Assembly (NCBI RefSeq): GCF_963678635.1
Contig: NC_087070.1
Span: forward strand, 54,538,617-54,602,616
DNA: 64,000 nt
DNA from: Symsagittifera roscoffensis
Lineage: Eukaryota; Xenacoelomorpha; Acoela; Convolutidae
Reading direction: 5' to 3'
Shown: one piece after another, positions 21,751 to 32,406 of the stretch
Numbering within the stretch: the first letter of the stretch is position 1
How the letters are laid out: each line of letters starts with the position of its first letter
Translations under genes and position numbers: made by a program
The notes under the pieces: generated by a model
What the model was told of the DNA's origin: nothing
Database searches by the model: none
Seen by the model: the letters and a program-made list of their open reading frames with translations, nothing else

Positions 21751-22632
21751 CTATGCTGTTTGAGTATTAGTTAGTGGTAGGCAAAGGGGGCTAGTAAAAT
21801 TATAATAAGCTGTCCAATGAAGTGTTGGCATTAAAACATGTTCATCTACAAAATTGCGTGTGTCATTAGTAGCGTTAGGTGTGTTTAATGTATATTGCGG
21901 AAATGAGGGTAAGGTGATTGCAAGAAAATTTTTTGTGTTTGTATGTTGCGGGTGGTTAATATATTTGCGGGCTGTTCCGGGTTTGGTCGGGAATGTGTGA
22001 TTTGGAATTTTTCGTGTAAAAGTGCGATAAACTCTGTGAGTGCTAGTGGGCGTTTCGGTGGATGTGGATGATTGTGTGAATGATGGAGTGTAAGCTGAGG
22101 AGGGTGTGGGAGTAGGTGGATTTGAGGATGTTAACGTGGATGGTAGTTGATGTATTGAAAGGGTGTTGGGGTGTATTAATTGTTGTTGTAAAGTTATAAA
22201 ATTATGGAGCTCCTGGGAAATTTGGGGGGTATCTGGGGAATTATTATATGATCTGTCGGAATGAAGTGGAGAATAGGTTGGGGTTACTTGGGAAGCGTAG
22301 GAAGGAGTGGAAACGGATGGGAGTGGATGATTAGATGGGATTGGTTGAAAAGGAGGTTTGGAAAAAGCTGAGGAGTTGGTCTGGGTATAATTTGAGGGAG
22401 ATGGTTCGGAGTCTGCAAATTCGTCGGGGGTCTCTACATTAGAGTTATTAAATTGTGAGGTAGAATATAAAAGTGAAAAATCTGAGTTAGTATCAGAATT
22501 CGTGCTTGATGGTATATTAATAATCGGAAAATTGGGTGGTGGGAAAGCAAAAAGTGGTATGATTGGGATTGGAGTTTGGAGGTTGGCTGGGTGGGAATTT
22601 GAGCGATGGAGGGATCCAAGTTGTCGGCTCAT
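21751..22632 (-). CDS. Ser/Pro/Thr-rich protein, longest version
   Basis: 293 codons without interruption, from MSRQLGSLHRS to a stop created at the tandem-duplication junction. The N-terminal two thirds are S/P/T/N-rich and probably disordered. The last third (TRKIPNHTFPTKPGTARKYI, then DEHVLMPTLHWTAYYNF) is less biased and in copy 1 leads into the unrecognised globular ORF at 19.1-20.0 kb. No catalytic motif. It lies downstream of env in the element, where accessory genes sit in complex retroviruses, but any function is unknown. Confidence 0.5.
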   Translation of the reverse strand: MSRQLGSLHRSNSHPANLQTPIPIIPLFAFPPPNFPIINIPSSTNSDTNSDFSLLYSTSQFNNSNVETPDEFADSEPSPSNYTQTNSSAFSKPPFQPIPSNHPLPSVSTPSYASQVTPTYSPLHSDRSYNNSPDTPQISQELHNFITLQQQLIHPNTLSIHQLPSTLTSSNPPTPTPSSAYTPSFTQSSTSTETPTSTHRVYRTFTRKIPNHTFPTKPGTARKYINHPQHTNTKNFLAITLPSFPQYTLNTPNATNDTRNFVDEHVLMPTLHWTAYYNFTSPLCLPLTNTQTA

Positions 22633-22806
22633 CGTGGGCTAAAAAAATGTTTATTTTGAGATTGAAAAGTGGTGGTGTGAGGTTGTTCTATAATTTGTTC
22701 ATATGTATTTTCAATTTGTGAATGATGTGGTATTATGTGTTGGATGGGACTTTGTGTTGTATTTGGTCTAAAATTCGGATTATGTGTGATTGTTAGGTTT
22801 CGAAAA

Positions 22807-23115
22807 TTACGGGGGGGGGGGAACTAATGATAATGGATGGTTTTGTGGTAGGGTTGGTATCTGTGGTGCTGTAGGTGTTGTATCTACATTATTATGTTCT
22901 TCATTGTATGTGTTTGGTCTCGTGGATATTTTTGTATTAAATTCTTTTATTTGTGCATCTAAAAGTATTTTGTTTATTGATGATGAAAACATTCCAAAAA
23001 ATCCTGCAAATAGTATACGTGCTACATTTGCTTGTCTGTTTACTTGTGTGTGTATAGCGCATTTGTTATAGATTCCTTTTAACAGTGAGAAAAGAAATCC
23101 TAGAAAATTAAACAT
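22807..23115 (-). pseudogene. Small membrane-anchored ORF, copy 2
   Basis: 102 codons, close to 21,001-21,369. It shares the FNFLGFLFSLLKGIY and ARILFAGFFGMF hydrophobic segments and the ISTRPNTYNEEHNN region. The Pro-rich end differs because of the poly-G run at 22,811. Confidence 0.5.
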
Positions 23116-23118
23116 GGC

Positions 23119-23915
23119 CTATAAGATAGTTAATTTTTCTAAAATGTAATAGGGCCATCCTAGGAAAGCTAGAATTTCGTTTTTTAAGGTGACAAAACAG
23201 AAAATATTAATAGGTGAAATATCTTGTGGTCTGTATTTTTCACCGTTTAAATATATGTAGTCTTTGATATCTTTAAAATATCCGCTATAGTCTTGCGTAT
23301 AAATGTCTGCGAATCCTGCGGTTTCGGCAAGTTTTCTTAAATTCTGGTCAATTGATTGTCTTTGTATTGTGTCCATTTGTGTTAATAATTCCTGAACCTG
23401 TTGTGTTCTAGTGTGATGCTGGATGTCTGATTTAGAATATATTCCGATTGATTGTAAATCAATATTTGGATTACGAGCAATGGCTCTGATGCTTTCGGGT
23501 GAAAAGTTTTTGAGTGATTGCATTAATGTAGGGTATGGTATAAGGAGATAGTATTTATCTTCATCGGGATTTAATTGTACTACATTGTGACTATTTTCTG
23601 ATCCAAATGGGACTGCAGTATCCCAAAAATATGTTCGTCTTGAAAGTGTGTCGACAAAATGTACTTTGTTTTTATAGAATATAGGGATTCTTTTATAACA
23701 ACGTTTATCTTCGAAAACATTGATGGTGATACTTTTTTGGTGTAAGTATAAAACCATAATATTTTTCCTTCGTAATCTAGAAAATTTGATCTGTTTCCTG
23801 ATAATAAGTATCCTGCGTAAGGTATTTTTAGTACTGCTAGTGCGAGTGATTGTAAGATTTGTGTTCTTTCCAATTCGCATAGTTGATGAAGTGTTTCTAA
23901 TTCGGAGAGTGACAT
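23119..23915 (-). pseudogene. Envelope-like protein, C-terminal ectodomain (module 3)
   Basis: Two overlapping frames (23,915-23,580 and 23,880-23,119), offset by a frameshift near 23,600, make up about 260 residues: a helical start (ETLHQLCELERTQILQSLAL), a region with no low complexity, a polar helical segment (TQQVQELLTQMDTIQRQSID), and a hydrophobic end. This would fit the stalk and pre-membrane part of a class-unknown glycoprotein. It follows directly after the N-terminal ectodomain at 23,961-25,256. The equivalent position in module 2 holds an unrelated membrane anchor instead. Confidence 0.5.
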
Positions 23916-23960
23916 TTCTTAAAAAATTCGACTAATTGTGTAGTCTAACTTCATATCTAA

Positions 23961-25256
23961 TTAGAGATCATAATGAATATTACCAAAATAGGTGCTATTC
24001 ATTAGTGATAGTTCTTGTAAACGTGTGCTTTTACTGTCATGTGGTTTTAGTTTTCCACCAGGTTGACCTGTGCTTTTTTGAAAGTAAACTGGTATGTATG
24101 ATGTTCCTTCATTTAGAGGGTGACCTGTGGCATAAGGGTCAAATTGTATTTTTCCAGTGGTCATGTCGAAACCTTTTTCGTATTCGACAAGCATTTCAGA
24201 GTATTGTGTTTTATAAAGTGGATTTCTGTATTTACATGCAAATTCTGTTTCTTGATAGATTTGGAAACGTCTTAATTTATTTTCTATATCATGGATGGTT
24301 TTAAAATCAGTGCTTTGTTTACAAGATGGGTTCACTTGTTCTTATGGGATTGATTCAATAAAATATTTTTCATGAAATTTTATCATTCGAGCGTGTATTT
24401 TTGCTACTTGAAATGTTGTACATGTATCTTCGGGAAACCAAACAATTGTTGCTTGGGTCCTTGTTTTATGGTCACAATAACCTTGATCATTTTTGCAAGG
24501 TAATCTAATTCCTTGATATATCATTGCGTTATCGGATAAATCTCGCGTGAGTTGTACTTTTTCGAGTTGTATTTTCCAATCGAAAAACATTATTTCTTGA
24601 TAGCCTTTATTTTTTGTGTCTGCTTTGCAGTTTGACGGGTCATTTATTCCAATGTGTGGTATCCAGTGTTTATCGTGTATGTCATAATTTAATCTTCCGT
24701 GTGGATATTTTTTATATGGATATTTTTCGTCTAATTTAATATGTCCTTGATATCGTTCAAGTTCTGCTCGATGTACAGAATCGGCAAAGACTAGAAAATT
24801 TACTAATTTTCTGTCTGTTTTTTTAGTTCATGTTAGGTTTAGTCTGAGTAATTCATTTTTACAATCATCGGGATTTAGATTTAAAAGTCGTTCTATGTTA
24901 CTTTGGTAAAACGATTCGTGGTCAAGTCGGTTTTTATTTCCGTTTGAAACTTGTGAACAATGTATTTTCTTTTCGGAAAATGTTGCTGTAAATTTATATC
25001 CTATGACTGTTGTTGCTCGGGCTTTTGAATACAATGTTGCTATTACATTTGTAGTTTCTATAGCTTGTGGTTCTGTTTCGCATTGTGATACTTGATTTAT
25101 TGCATATTTGTGTAGTGTTTTTTGTTCATTTTCTTCACAATCGTAGTGTGTTACTAATAAATCCTGGGGTCCTGTGCGAGGAGAAGGATTTGTGTTCTGG
25201 TCGGAAAATATTAGAAAAAAGATGTGTTGAAATGTTAATATTTTTAGAATATACAT
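23961..25256 (-). pseudogene. Envelope-like glycoprotein N-terminal ectodomain, module 3
   Basis: Open pieces 25,256-24,828, 24,590-24,342 and 24,335-23,961, separated by single stops and shifts. The first begins with a hydrophobic signal-peptide-like stretch (MYILKILTFQHIFFLIF) followed by a THYDCEENEQ segment. Many Cys residues are spread along the rest, as in a secreted disulfide-bonded ectodomain. Its position after integrase in an LTR element and the signal sequence support an env role. Similarity to glycoproteins captured by other invertebrate LTR elements, possibly of negative-strand RNA virus origin, is a suspicion only. The copy is broken and nonfunctional. Confidence 0.6.
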
Positions 25257-25612
25257 ATGTATGATAATCCTGAGTATGGGTTATAAAATGTGATGTAACC
25301 AATTGTGTTTTTGGTATATCTATCGTATTTATATATTACTTCAGTTGTTATAAATGGTGGTGGTAGCGATTGAGCTGTTAAATTTGGTGGATTTAATGGG
25401 TAGGGTTGTTGAACAATATTATTAAGTTTGATCGTGATTTTGAATTTCAATTGGAGACTATTTTGTTGAAGTATTTGAATATTGTGGTCACGAATATCTT
25501 CGTGGATATCTTGTCTATATTGTAGTCTATTGAGTGCCCAACTGTGGAGTCGGGTACTTTCTTGATGTTGTCCAAATAGTGTGGGAGATGCTACGAAGGT
25601 GTTCCAATCCAA
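25244..25612 (-). pseudogene. ORF overlapping the module 3 signal peptide
   Basis: 122 codons. It begins MDWNTFVASPTLFGQ, has a helical polar centre (RLQYRQDIHEDIRDHNIQIL) and ends at SGLSYICIF, overlapping the signal-peptide start of the next ORF in another frame. The same arrangement, more decayed, occurs 2.6 kb away at about 27,845-28,210, so the overlap is an ancestral feature. Family not recognised. Confidence 0.5.
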
Positions 25613-26376
25613 TTGTAGGGGGGTGTTTGTCGATGATTGTTCTTGGTATCTAGCGTCAAGAATGGTTGGGAAATTAAAAGGAAGAATGTTGGTGATATTT
25701 GACTTAAAGATGATGTTGATGGGAATGAAAGTGTTTCTGGTAGGGATGATAGCGTTGTATCAGAAGAAATATCTATTGGTTCATTTACTTTATTCGGTTC
25801 ACCTTGAGTATATGAGTGTAGTGTCCAATATGGTGGTCGTTCGGTGTTGTCTGGGGGGTTAAAAGGGTTTTCTCGGAGTTGTTGTGATGTTAGGGTTGAA
25901 CCTAGATAGTCTGAGGGAATATTGGAGGTGCTATGTTGTGAAAGAAGTGTGGGAGTTTCTGGTAATGTACTGCTTGAAAGTTCTGAGGTAGTTGGTATTG
26001 GTGATTGGGGTATATTAAAATGAACTCTGGGGGTTTGAAAATTTCTATTTCGTCGCGGATGTATAATTTGTCTATGTATTTCAGATGTATTTTGATTTTG
26101 GCTAATGTGCCTGACTCAATTGAGATCTTGTTGCAAGGTGGGATATAAATTATATGTTGGTTCGCTTAAAGATGCTTGGCGGTTGACTGGTTCTAATGGT
26201 TCAGATAATTGTGCATGCCGTTCTTCAAAAGTGTATGGGTTGTCTTGAAAAGAAATGCGTGTTGATGGTTGGGGATTGTTGGTAGTTGTAGGTGTTATTG
26301 GACTGTCTTGGGATGTAGTTGGTGGGGGCTGGTTTGGTGGTGGTTGATTAGCAATTTTGCAAAGGTATCTGAGTTA
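25613..26376 (-). pseudogene. Pro/Ser-rich tail region of module 2
   Basis: Minus-strand text stays low-complexity and Pro/Ser/Thr-rich through several frames, with stops (near 26,110 and 25,806). It matches 28,210-28,960 over its length. It probably is the cytoplasmic tail of the glycoprotein anchor upstream and the start of the overlapping ORF. Confidence 0.45.
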
Positions 26377-26805
26377 TTAATTCTTATTGGGAAAATTTGT
26401 GTTTGTTATAATATTCTTCAATAAAAGTATCAAGAGAATGGTTGCTAGGGCAAAGGTGACTATTGCCGTTTTTATACATTTGCACATTGTCATGATGAGG
26501 GAGATTAAAAATGTGAGGAAAATTATGAATAAAAGAAAAGTATCTTGGATTGATATTTCTTGGAAAATTCTGCTTGTCGTGTAATCTAGTTTCATATCTA
26601 AAAGAATATCATAATGAATTGCGCCAAAATATGTGAGGTTCATAAGTGATAGTTCTTGTAACCGTGTTGTATCTGCGTCTTGTGGTTTTAATTTTCCACC
26701 TATTTGTCCTATGTTTTTCTGAAATTTTACTGAAACATAAAGGTTTCCGTCGGTAAGTGAGTGAGATGTGGCCATGGGGTTTACAATTAGATGTCCTGTA
26801 TTCAT
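26377..26805 (-). pseudogene. Envelope-like module 2: ectodomain end and membrane anchor
   Basis: 142 codons. The first ~75 residues match module 3 (TTRLQELSLMNLTYFG, MKLDYTTSRIF). Then come a strong membrane anchor (LLFIIFLTFLISLIM), a Cys pair (MCKCIK) and a second hydrophobic stretch (AIVTFALATILLILLL). This is the normal layout for an envelope anchor with possible palmitoylation Cys residues. In module 3 the sequence leaves this track right after SRIF. Confidence 0.6.
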
Positions 26806-27853
26806 GTCGAAACCATGTTCATATTCGACAAGAATTTCTGAGTACTGTGTTTTGTGAATTGGTTTTTTATATTTACATGCTAGTTCTGTTTCTGGGTGTA
26901 TTTGAAATCATGTTAGTTTATTTTATATATTGTGGAGGTTACTAAATTTGTTATTATTATTTCTAATTTGATCGGGATTAACTTCTTCAAATGGGATTGA
27001 TTCAATAAATTATTTTTGATGAAATTCAATCATTCTAGCGTGTATCCTTGCTACTTGAAAAACTGTGCAGGTTCCTTGGTCATTTTTGCAAAGGAGTCGA
27101 ATGCCTTGGTAAAGAATTGTGTCATCTTTTAAATCTCGTGTAAGTTGTACTTTTTCAAGTTGTATTTTCCAGCCAAAAAAACATTATTTCTTGATATCCT
27201 TTATTTTTTGTGTCGGCTTGGCAATTTAAAGGGATCATTTATAACTATATGTGGTATCCAGTGTTTATCATGTAGGTCGCATGTTAATCTTCCGTGTGTT
27301 CCATGAAAGGGGAAATTTGTGTCTAGTCTTATGTGACCTTGGTGTTTTTCAAGTTCTGCTTGATGTGCTAAGTCTGGGAAAACTTGAAAATTTACAAATT
27401 TTCTACTTGTTCCTACGTTTTGTGTTAAATTTAATCGTCTAAGTTCGAACATACAGTCTTGAGGGCTAAGATGTAGTAATCTTTCTATATTACTCCGATA
27501 GAAAGATTCGTGGTCTTGTCGGTGTTTATAACCGTTTGAGACTTGCCAGCATTTTACTTTCTTTTCGGAAAATGTTGCTGTAAGTTTGTATCCTGTTAAT
27601 GTTGTTGATCGAGCTTTTGAGTATAGTGTGGCTACTATATTTGTTGTTTCTATAGCTTGTGGTTCGGATTCACAGTGTGTGACTTGATTAATAGCATATT
27701 TGTGTAGCTTTTTTTTTGTTCGTTTTCTTCACAATCATAGTGTGTTGCTAACAAATCCTGAGGTCCTGTGCGAGGAGATGGATTTGTGTAATTTTGTTCG
27801 GAAAAAATTAGAAAAAGTAGGTGTTGAAATGTGAATACTTTTAAAATATACAT
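26806..27853 (-). pseudogene. Envelope-like glycoprotein ectodomain, module 2
   Basis: Second copy of the ectodomain with signal-like start (MYILKVFTFQHLLFLIF at 27,853) and the THYDCEENEQ region. It is parallel to 25,256-23,961 with an offset of about 2.6 kb and clearly older divergence than the 1.7-kb duplication. It is broken by frameshifts near 27,710 and 27,190 and by stops near 27,010 and 26,910, and has lost about 50 bp near 27,072 present in module 3. Confidence 0.6.
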
Positions 27854-28789
27854 GTGTATGATAACCCTGAGTATGTGATATAAAAGGTAATATATCCAAT
27901 TGTGTTTTTGGTATATCTATCGTATTTATATATAACTTCAGTTGTTATAAATGGGGGAGGGAGTGATTGAGCTGTTATATTTGGTGGGCTCAAGGGAAAG
28001 GGGTGTTGAACAATATTGTTAAGTCTGACTGTGATTTCAAATTTTAACTGGAGACTATTTTGTTGAAGTATTTGAATGTTGTGTTCTTGAATATCTTTGT
28101 GAATATCTTGTCTATATTGTAATCTACTTAGTGCCCAACTGTGGAGTCGGTTACTTTCTTGACGTTGTCCAAATAACGGGGGAGGTGCTATGAATGTGTT
28201 CCAATCTAATCGTAAAGGGATATTTGTTGATGATTGTTCTCGATATCTAGCGTCGAGGTTATTTGGAAAATTTAAAGGGAAAAGCGTCGGTGAAATTTGA
28301 GTTAATGATGGTGTTGATGGTAGTGTTAATGTTTCTGGTAGTGATGATAGTGTTGTATCCGTAGAAATATCTATTGGGTCGTTTACTAAGTTTGGTTCAC
28401 CTTGTGTATATGAGTGTGTTGTCCAATATGGTAGTCGTGTGGTGGGATTGGGGGGTTAAAGGGATTTTCACGTATTTGCTCAGTTGTTGGTGTTGAACGT
28501 AAGTAATCTGAGGGTATACTTGAGGTGCTACGTTGTGAAAGGAGTGGGGGAGTTTCTGGTAATGTACTATTTGGGTTTTCTGAAGTAGTCGGTGTTGGTG
28601 ATTGGGGTATATCAAAATGAACTCTAGGGGTTTGAAAACTTCTGTTTCATCGTGGATGTATAATTTGTCTATTTATTTCAACTGTATTTTGGTTTTGACT
28701 AATGTTTCTTATTCTACTTAATTCTTGTGGTAATGTTGGGTACAAGTTATATGTTGGTTCACTTAGGGGTGCCTGTCGCTGAACTGGTT
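27854..28789 (-). pseudogene. Module 1 tail: Pro/Ser-rich and overlapping ORF, decayed
   Basis: Homologous to 25,257-26,200, including the region encoding the overlapping ORF next to a signal peptide. The only open piece of any size is 28,615-28,397. Stops and shifts are frequent. Confidence 0.45.
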
Positions 28790-29167
28790 CTAATGGTTCA
28801 GATAAGCGAGCGTGTCGTTCTTCGAAAGTGTATGGATTATCTTGAAAAGAAATTCGTGTGGATGTTTGGGGGTTTTGGGTAGTTGTGGGTATTGCTGGAT
28901 TTTCATGGGATGATGTTGGTGAAGTCTGATTTTGTGATTGTTGGTTAGCAATTTTTGAAAGTGTTCGATTGATTTTTTCCAGTGGGAAGATTTATGTTTA
29001 TTGTAGTATTCTTCAATGAAAAGAATTAAAAGGATTGTTGCTAAGGCGAATGTGACTATTGCCTTTTTTACACATTTGCACATTGTCAATATTAGGGATG
29101 ATAAAAATATGATGAAAATTACAAATGGTAAAAAAATATCTGTTCTACTAAAAATTGTTCGTATCAT
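28790..29167 (-). pseudogene. Envelope-like module 1: membrane anchor only
   Basis: 125 codons. An anchor (FVIFIIFLSSLILTM), CKCVKKAIVTFALATILLIL and a basic polar tail parallel the end of module 2. No ectodomain precedes it, so module 1 is truncated at its 5' side. The frame shifts within the tail. Confidence 0.55.
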
Positions 29168-29407
29168 TTAAATAGATTGTGAATTATCGTACCTGTGAAT
29201 ATGATCAATGATTTGGGAAAGTTGGAGATATATTTCAAATAGGGAGTAGAAAATTAAAAAAATGTTGCAAAAAATTATTAAGATGATTATAAAGGCTTCA
29301 AAAGTATCAAATAGAAATATGAACAAAAGTTTGAATAGTATGAAAAAGTTTATTAAAAGATTTAAGATTGTATTTTTTAAGATTTTGACTGTTTGAGAGA
29401 AAAGCAT
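29168..29407 (-). pseudogene. Hydrophobic ORF upstream of module 1
   Basis: 79 codons, almost entirely hydrophobic (NLLINFFILFKLLFIFLF, FIIILIIFCNIFLIFY). Could be a viroporin-like or anchor remnant, but T-rich DNA read on the other strand often gives such frames, so it may not be a gene. Confidence 0.25.
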
Positions 29408-30309
29408 TTAAGAAATGATTTCTTCGTCGAATATTTTTTGTTGTTTGGGGCGAGATTCAAGTGTGGTCGGATTATTTATTGGTTTTTTGACAAGTGGGTT
29501 GAGTTTTGTGAAAAATTGTTGGGGGCTAATTTTATGGTTCGGGAGGTCTTCTTAGCTTTGTTTTTATTTGGTTGATAATCTGGGGTATTTTTGAAATATT
29601 TGTACTTTAGGCCATATGATTATGGTCTTTTTTGACTTTAGGCTAATTCGCCATTTTTGGTTGGAGGGTTTTTGAGGTCTGAGTTGGGAAAATATTGTTG
29701 ATCTTTGCGTTATTAGATAGGGGAGGGTTGTAATATTATGGTGGTATTTATTTTAGTTGTCAAGTTTTAGCAAGTTGATTATTTTTGACCTGGAGGTTGT
29801 AAAGTTATACTATGCCTGGAATTTAATATCTTTCGGCTAATAGGTTGGTGTTAGAGATATTGAAAGTGACGGATTTAAGTGAATCTTATTGGCTGAATTT
29901 GAACTAGAATTTTTGCGTGTTTGTCAGCATGTAATTTTGAAAAATGAAAGTTCAAAATGATCCAGAGGTGCAAAGATTATTAATTTTTAAAATCAAAGTT
30001 GTTTTTGAAATTCAACTTTCTTTTATATTTTAGACTGTGGGATGAATGTTTTGTAGTTTTTACGTGGTTGATTTCTAAGTCGTGATGATTCTCTATGTTC
30101 TGATTTTTCTACTTGTTCTTGTGGTAAAATTTTTTCTATCATTTTCCTATTTTTTCTTTCTTTTTGAGCTATTTTTGGGTCTGGCGTTTTTGTATTGTTT
30201 TGAGTTGTGGTTTGTTTTTGATCTTGATTTTATGATGAACGTTGTGTTGTTCATCTATTTCTTTTTCTGTATGATTTTGAATAATTTTTAAACCTGTGAA
30301 AGAATATAA
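29408..30309. other. Spacer between pol and env of element B
   Basis: T-rich, without a supported frame. The plus-strand frame at 30,082-30,291 is all F, L, V and Y and reflects base composition. Confidence 0.5.
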
Positions 30310-31058
30310 TTGAGTTAATTCGCGTAGCGCGTATTCTTTTGGGTAGCAGGGAATAAATTGTTACGATGTTGAACAATTTCCTTTTTATTTGAATCTGTGA
30401 GTTTATACGTTACGTCAGTGGGTTTGGCAATTATTTGGTATGGTCCTTTTCGAAGTGGTTGTAATTTCTTAGAGATTCCTTTTTGCGTATTAAAGTTAGG
30501 TATTCAGACAAATGTTCCAAGTTTTAAATCTGTGACTGGTGTAAAGCATGAATTAATTTGATTGTTAATGTTTTGCCTTTGTAACAATTTCTTTGTTACT
30601 TTTTGGTAACTATCATTGTGTTTTTTAGCTCTATTTAATATCCATTCGGTATGCGTGCCGGAGGCTAATTTAAGAATTTGTGGGTGATGAAAATGATCTT
30701 CATCATGTGTGTGTAAAGGTAGGTTATAACAAATTGAGTCTTTATTTGGTTGGCAATAACCTTGTGCATTTTTATGGGAATTTGCTATAAAAATAATTGG
30801 TTTACGTGGCTTTTGATTAAAAACCATTTTGTATGGTGATATTCCTAAAGTTATCGTGATTTGTGAATTGTATGCTAAAGGAAATGATTTTACATCCGTT
30901 GACCATTCTGTATCATTTCCATTCATGATACATCGGAGATATTCTTGTAGTGAACGGTTCATACCTTCGACTAAACCGTTTGTCCAAGTTGCATGAGATG
31001 TTCGTGGTTTATGTTTGATGTTATATAAGTGGCATAGTGTGATGACTTCAAGTATCAT
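30310..31058 (-). pseudogene. Element B integrase core end and GPY/F module
   Basis: 31,058-30,504 is open for 184 codons: the end of the integrase core including the catalytic E (TNGLVEGMNRSLQEYL), then ISPYKMVFNQKPRKP. A single TGA then separates it from a segment at ~30,480-30,330 that reads LRKGPYQIIAKPTDVTYKL, a clear GPY/F module of Ty3/gypsy integrases. Here the NGLVE motif continues normally, unlike in element A. The upstream half of the core, with both Asp residues, is deleted at about 31,058. Confidence 0.8.
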
Positions 31059-31410
31059 TGAATAATACTTTTATCCAAATTGGTGCATTTGGGAAATAAA
31101 AATTTTGTGTAAAGTTTGAGTATGTTTTCTCAGATCCGGAGTGTCCTTTAGTATTTTGTGTATGTGAGATGTTAAAAACTATTAATATCATACTTAAAGG
31201 AAGACAGGGAACTTTAGAATCGTTTAATTGATATTCTAAAAGATCTGTATTTTCATTAATTGCTGTGTTATTAAATTTTCGGAAATATCGGAGGAGTGTT
31301 TTATTTCCTAAAATTGTGGTATCTGCTTTTACGAGCTTAGTTTTGTATTTGTGCCATGATTTTAATTGTCTACGAGATTTTGATATTGTTTTAAAAGTTC
31401 AAGTGTAACT
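31059..31410 (-). pseudogene. Integrase zinc-finger remnant and linker
   Basis: Encodes the first part of the HHCC region (SDPE-rich text, then MILIVFNISHTQNTKGH-like reading) with stops. Compared with 3010-3546, about 370 bp holding the CxxC pair and the two core Asp residues are missing. Confidence 0.6.
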
Positions 31411-32406
31411 TTATCTGTTGGGGGGAGAAAAATATTGTAAAATTTCTAGTTTTGATAGGGAAATTGTGTCAAGTGGGTCATGGAGGTCAAAAACTTGATT
31501 GATTGTGTATTTTAAATCCTTTGTTTGTGGTCCTGATAAGTTTATTTTATCGGCCAGATTTTCTTTTTCAATTAGTGCAAAAAGGTCTTTTTTATACGAG
31601 TGTTGTTTCATTCTCTTTTGTTGAGTATTTGTTTTTATCCATTGTGAGTATGGAATTGGTTTAAAAGTTGATGTTCCAAGTAAATCAACTTCGTAGTGAT
31701 TATTTTGGCAATCTAAGTAAAGTGGGAAATGTTGTAGATTGTTTATCTGTGATTGATCAATGTCAGTTTTTACTGCATATTTGCATTCTAATCGGGGTGA
31801 TGTTTCATCTTTTGCAAGATAAAATTTAGTATTTTGTGGTATTTCAACTGTAGTTTTTCGTGTGAGTAATTCAGGTGGCGTATTTCTACTTAATGAATCT
31901 GGTAACGCAAGGTTTTTTCCTGCTGTCCAAACTATATGTAAGTTTGAAAATTTCATTAGAATTAGTTGAAATCTATAAACTCTATGATTTGGATTTGACT
32001 TTTGTGTAAAGAGAAATATAATTGGTTTGTGATCTGTGAATAGAACTGTTGGGTGCTTTGATCCAAGTATCAGAAATCCATATTCTGTAAGTGTATAAAT
32101 TATAGCTGTACATTCTCTCATTAGAGTTGAGAGTCGTAGCTCTGCTTGTGTGAATAATCGTGAATTTGCTGATATAAGGTTCATTTTATTTGTTCCACTA
32201 TATGATTGTAGCAATGCTGCGCCGATGCCAAAATTTGAAGCATCGCACATTGCATAGAATGGTTGATTTTGATCTGGAATCGTGTTTGAAATTTGTTCAG
32301 TTAAAAGTTTTTTAATTTCTTCAAATCGTGTTTGGTGTTCAGTGGTCCATTCAAAATTATTTTGTTGTCTGAGGATATTATAGAAGGGTCTTAAGTATAA
32401 TTGCAT
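31411..32406 (-). pseudogene. Element B RNase H and connection to integrase
   Basis: 331 codons open, the longest uninterrupted RNase H piece here. Catalytic D in YAMCDASNFGIGAALLQ, E in LMRECTAIIYTLTEY, D in VLFTDHKPIIFLF, and the closing WTAGKNLALPDSLSRN. Then an Asn/Lys-rich linker ends with LDTISLSKLEILQYFSPP. It is more complete than the copies at 4.2-7.6 kb because the linker is not interrupted. Confidence 0.85.

Larger units (their letters stand above)
21749..23494. repeat. 1.7-kb tandem duplication, copy 2
   Basis: About 98% similar to 20,038-21,748 by eye, with single-base differences scattered through both and a replacement near 22,750-22,800 that alters the Pro-rich tail of the small membrane ORF. 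A run of nine or more G at ~22,811 marks the difference. Confidence 0.88.
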
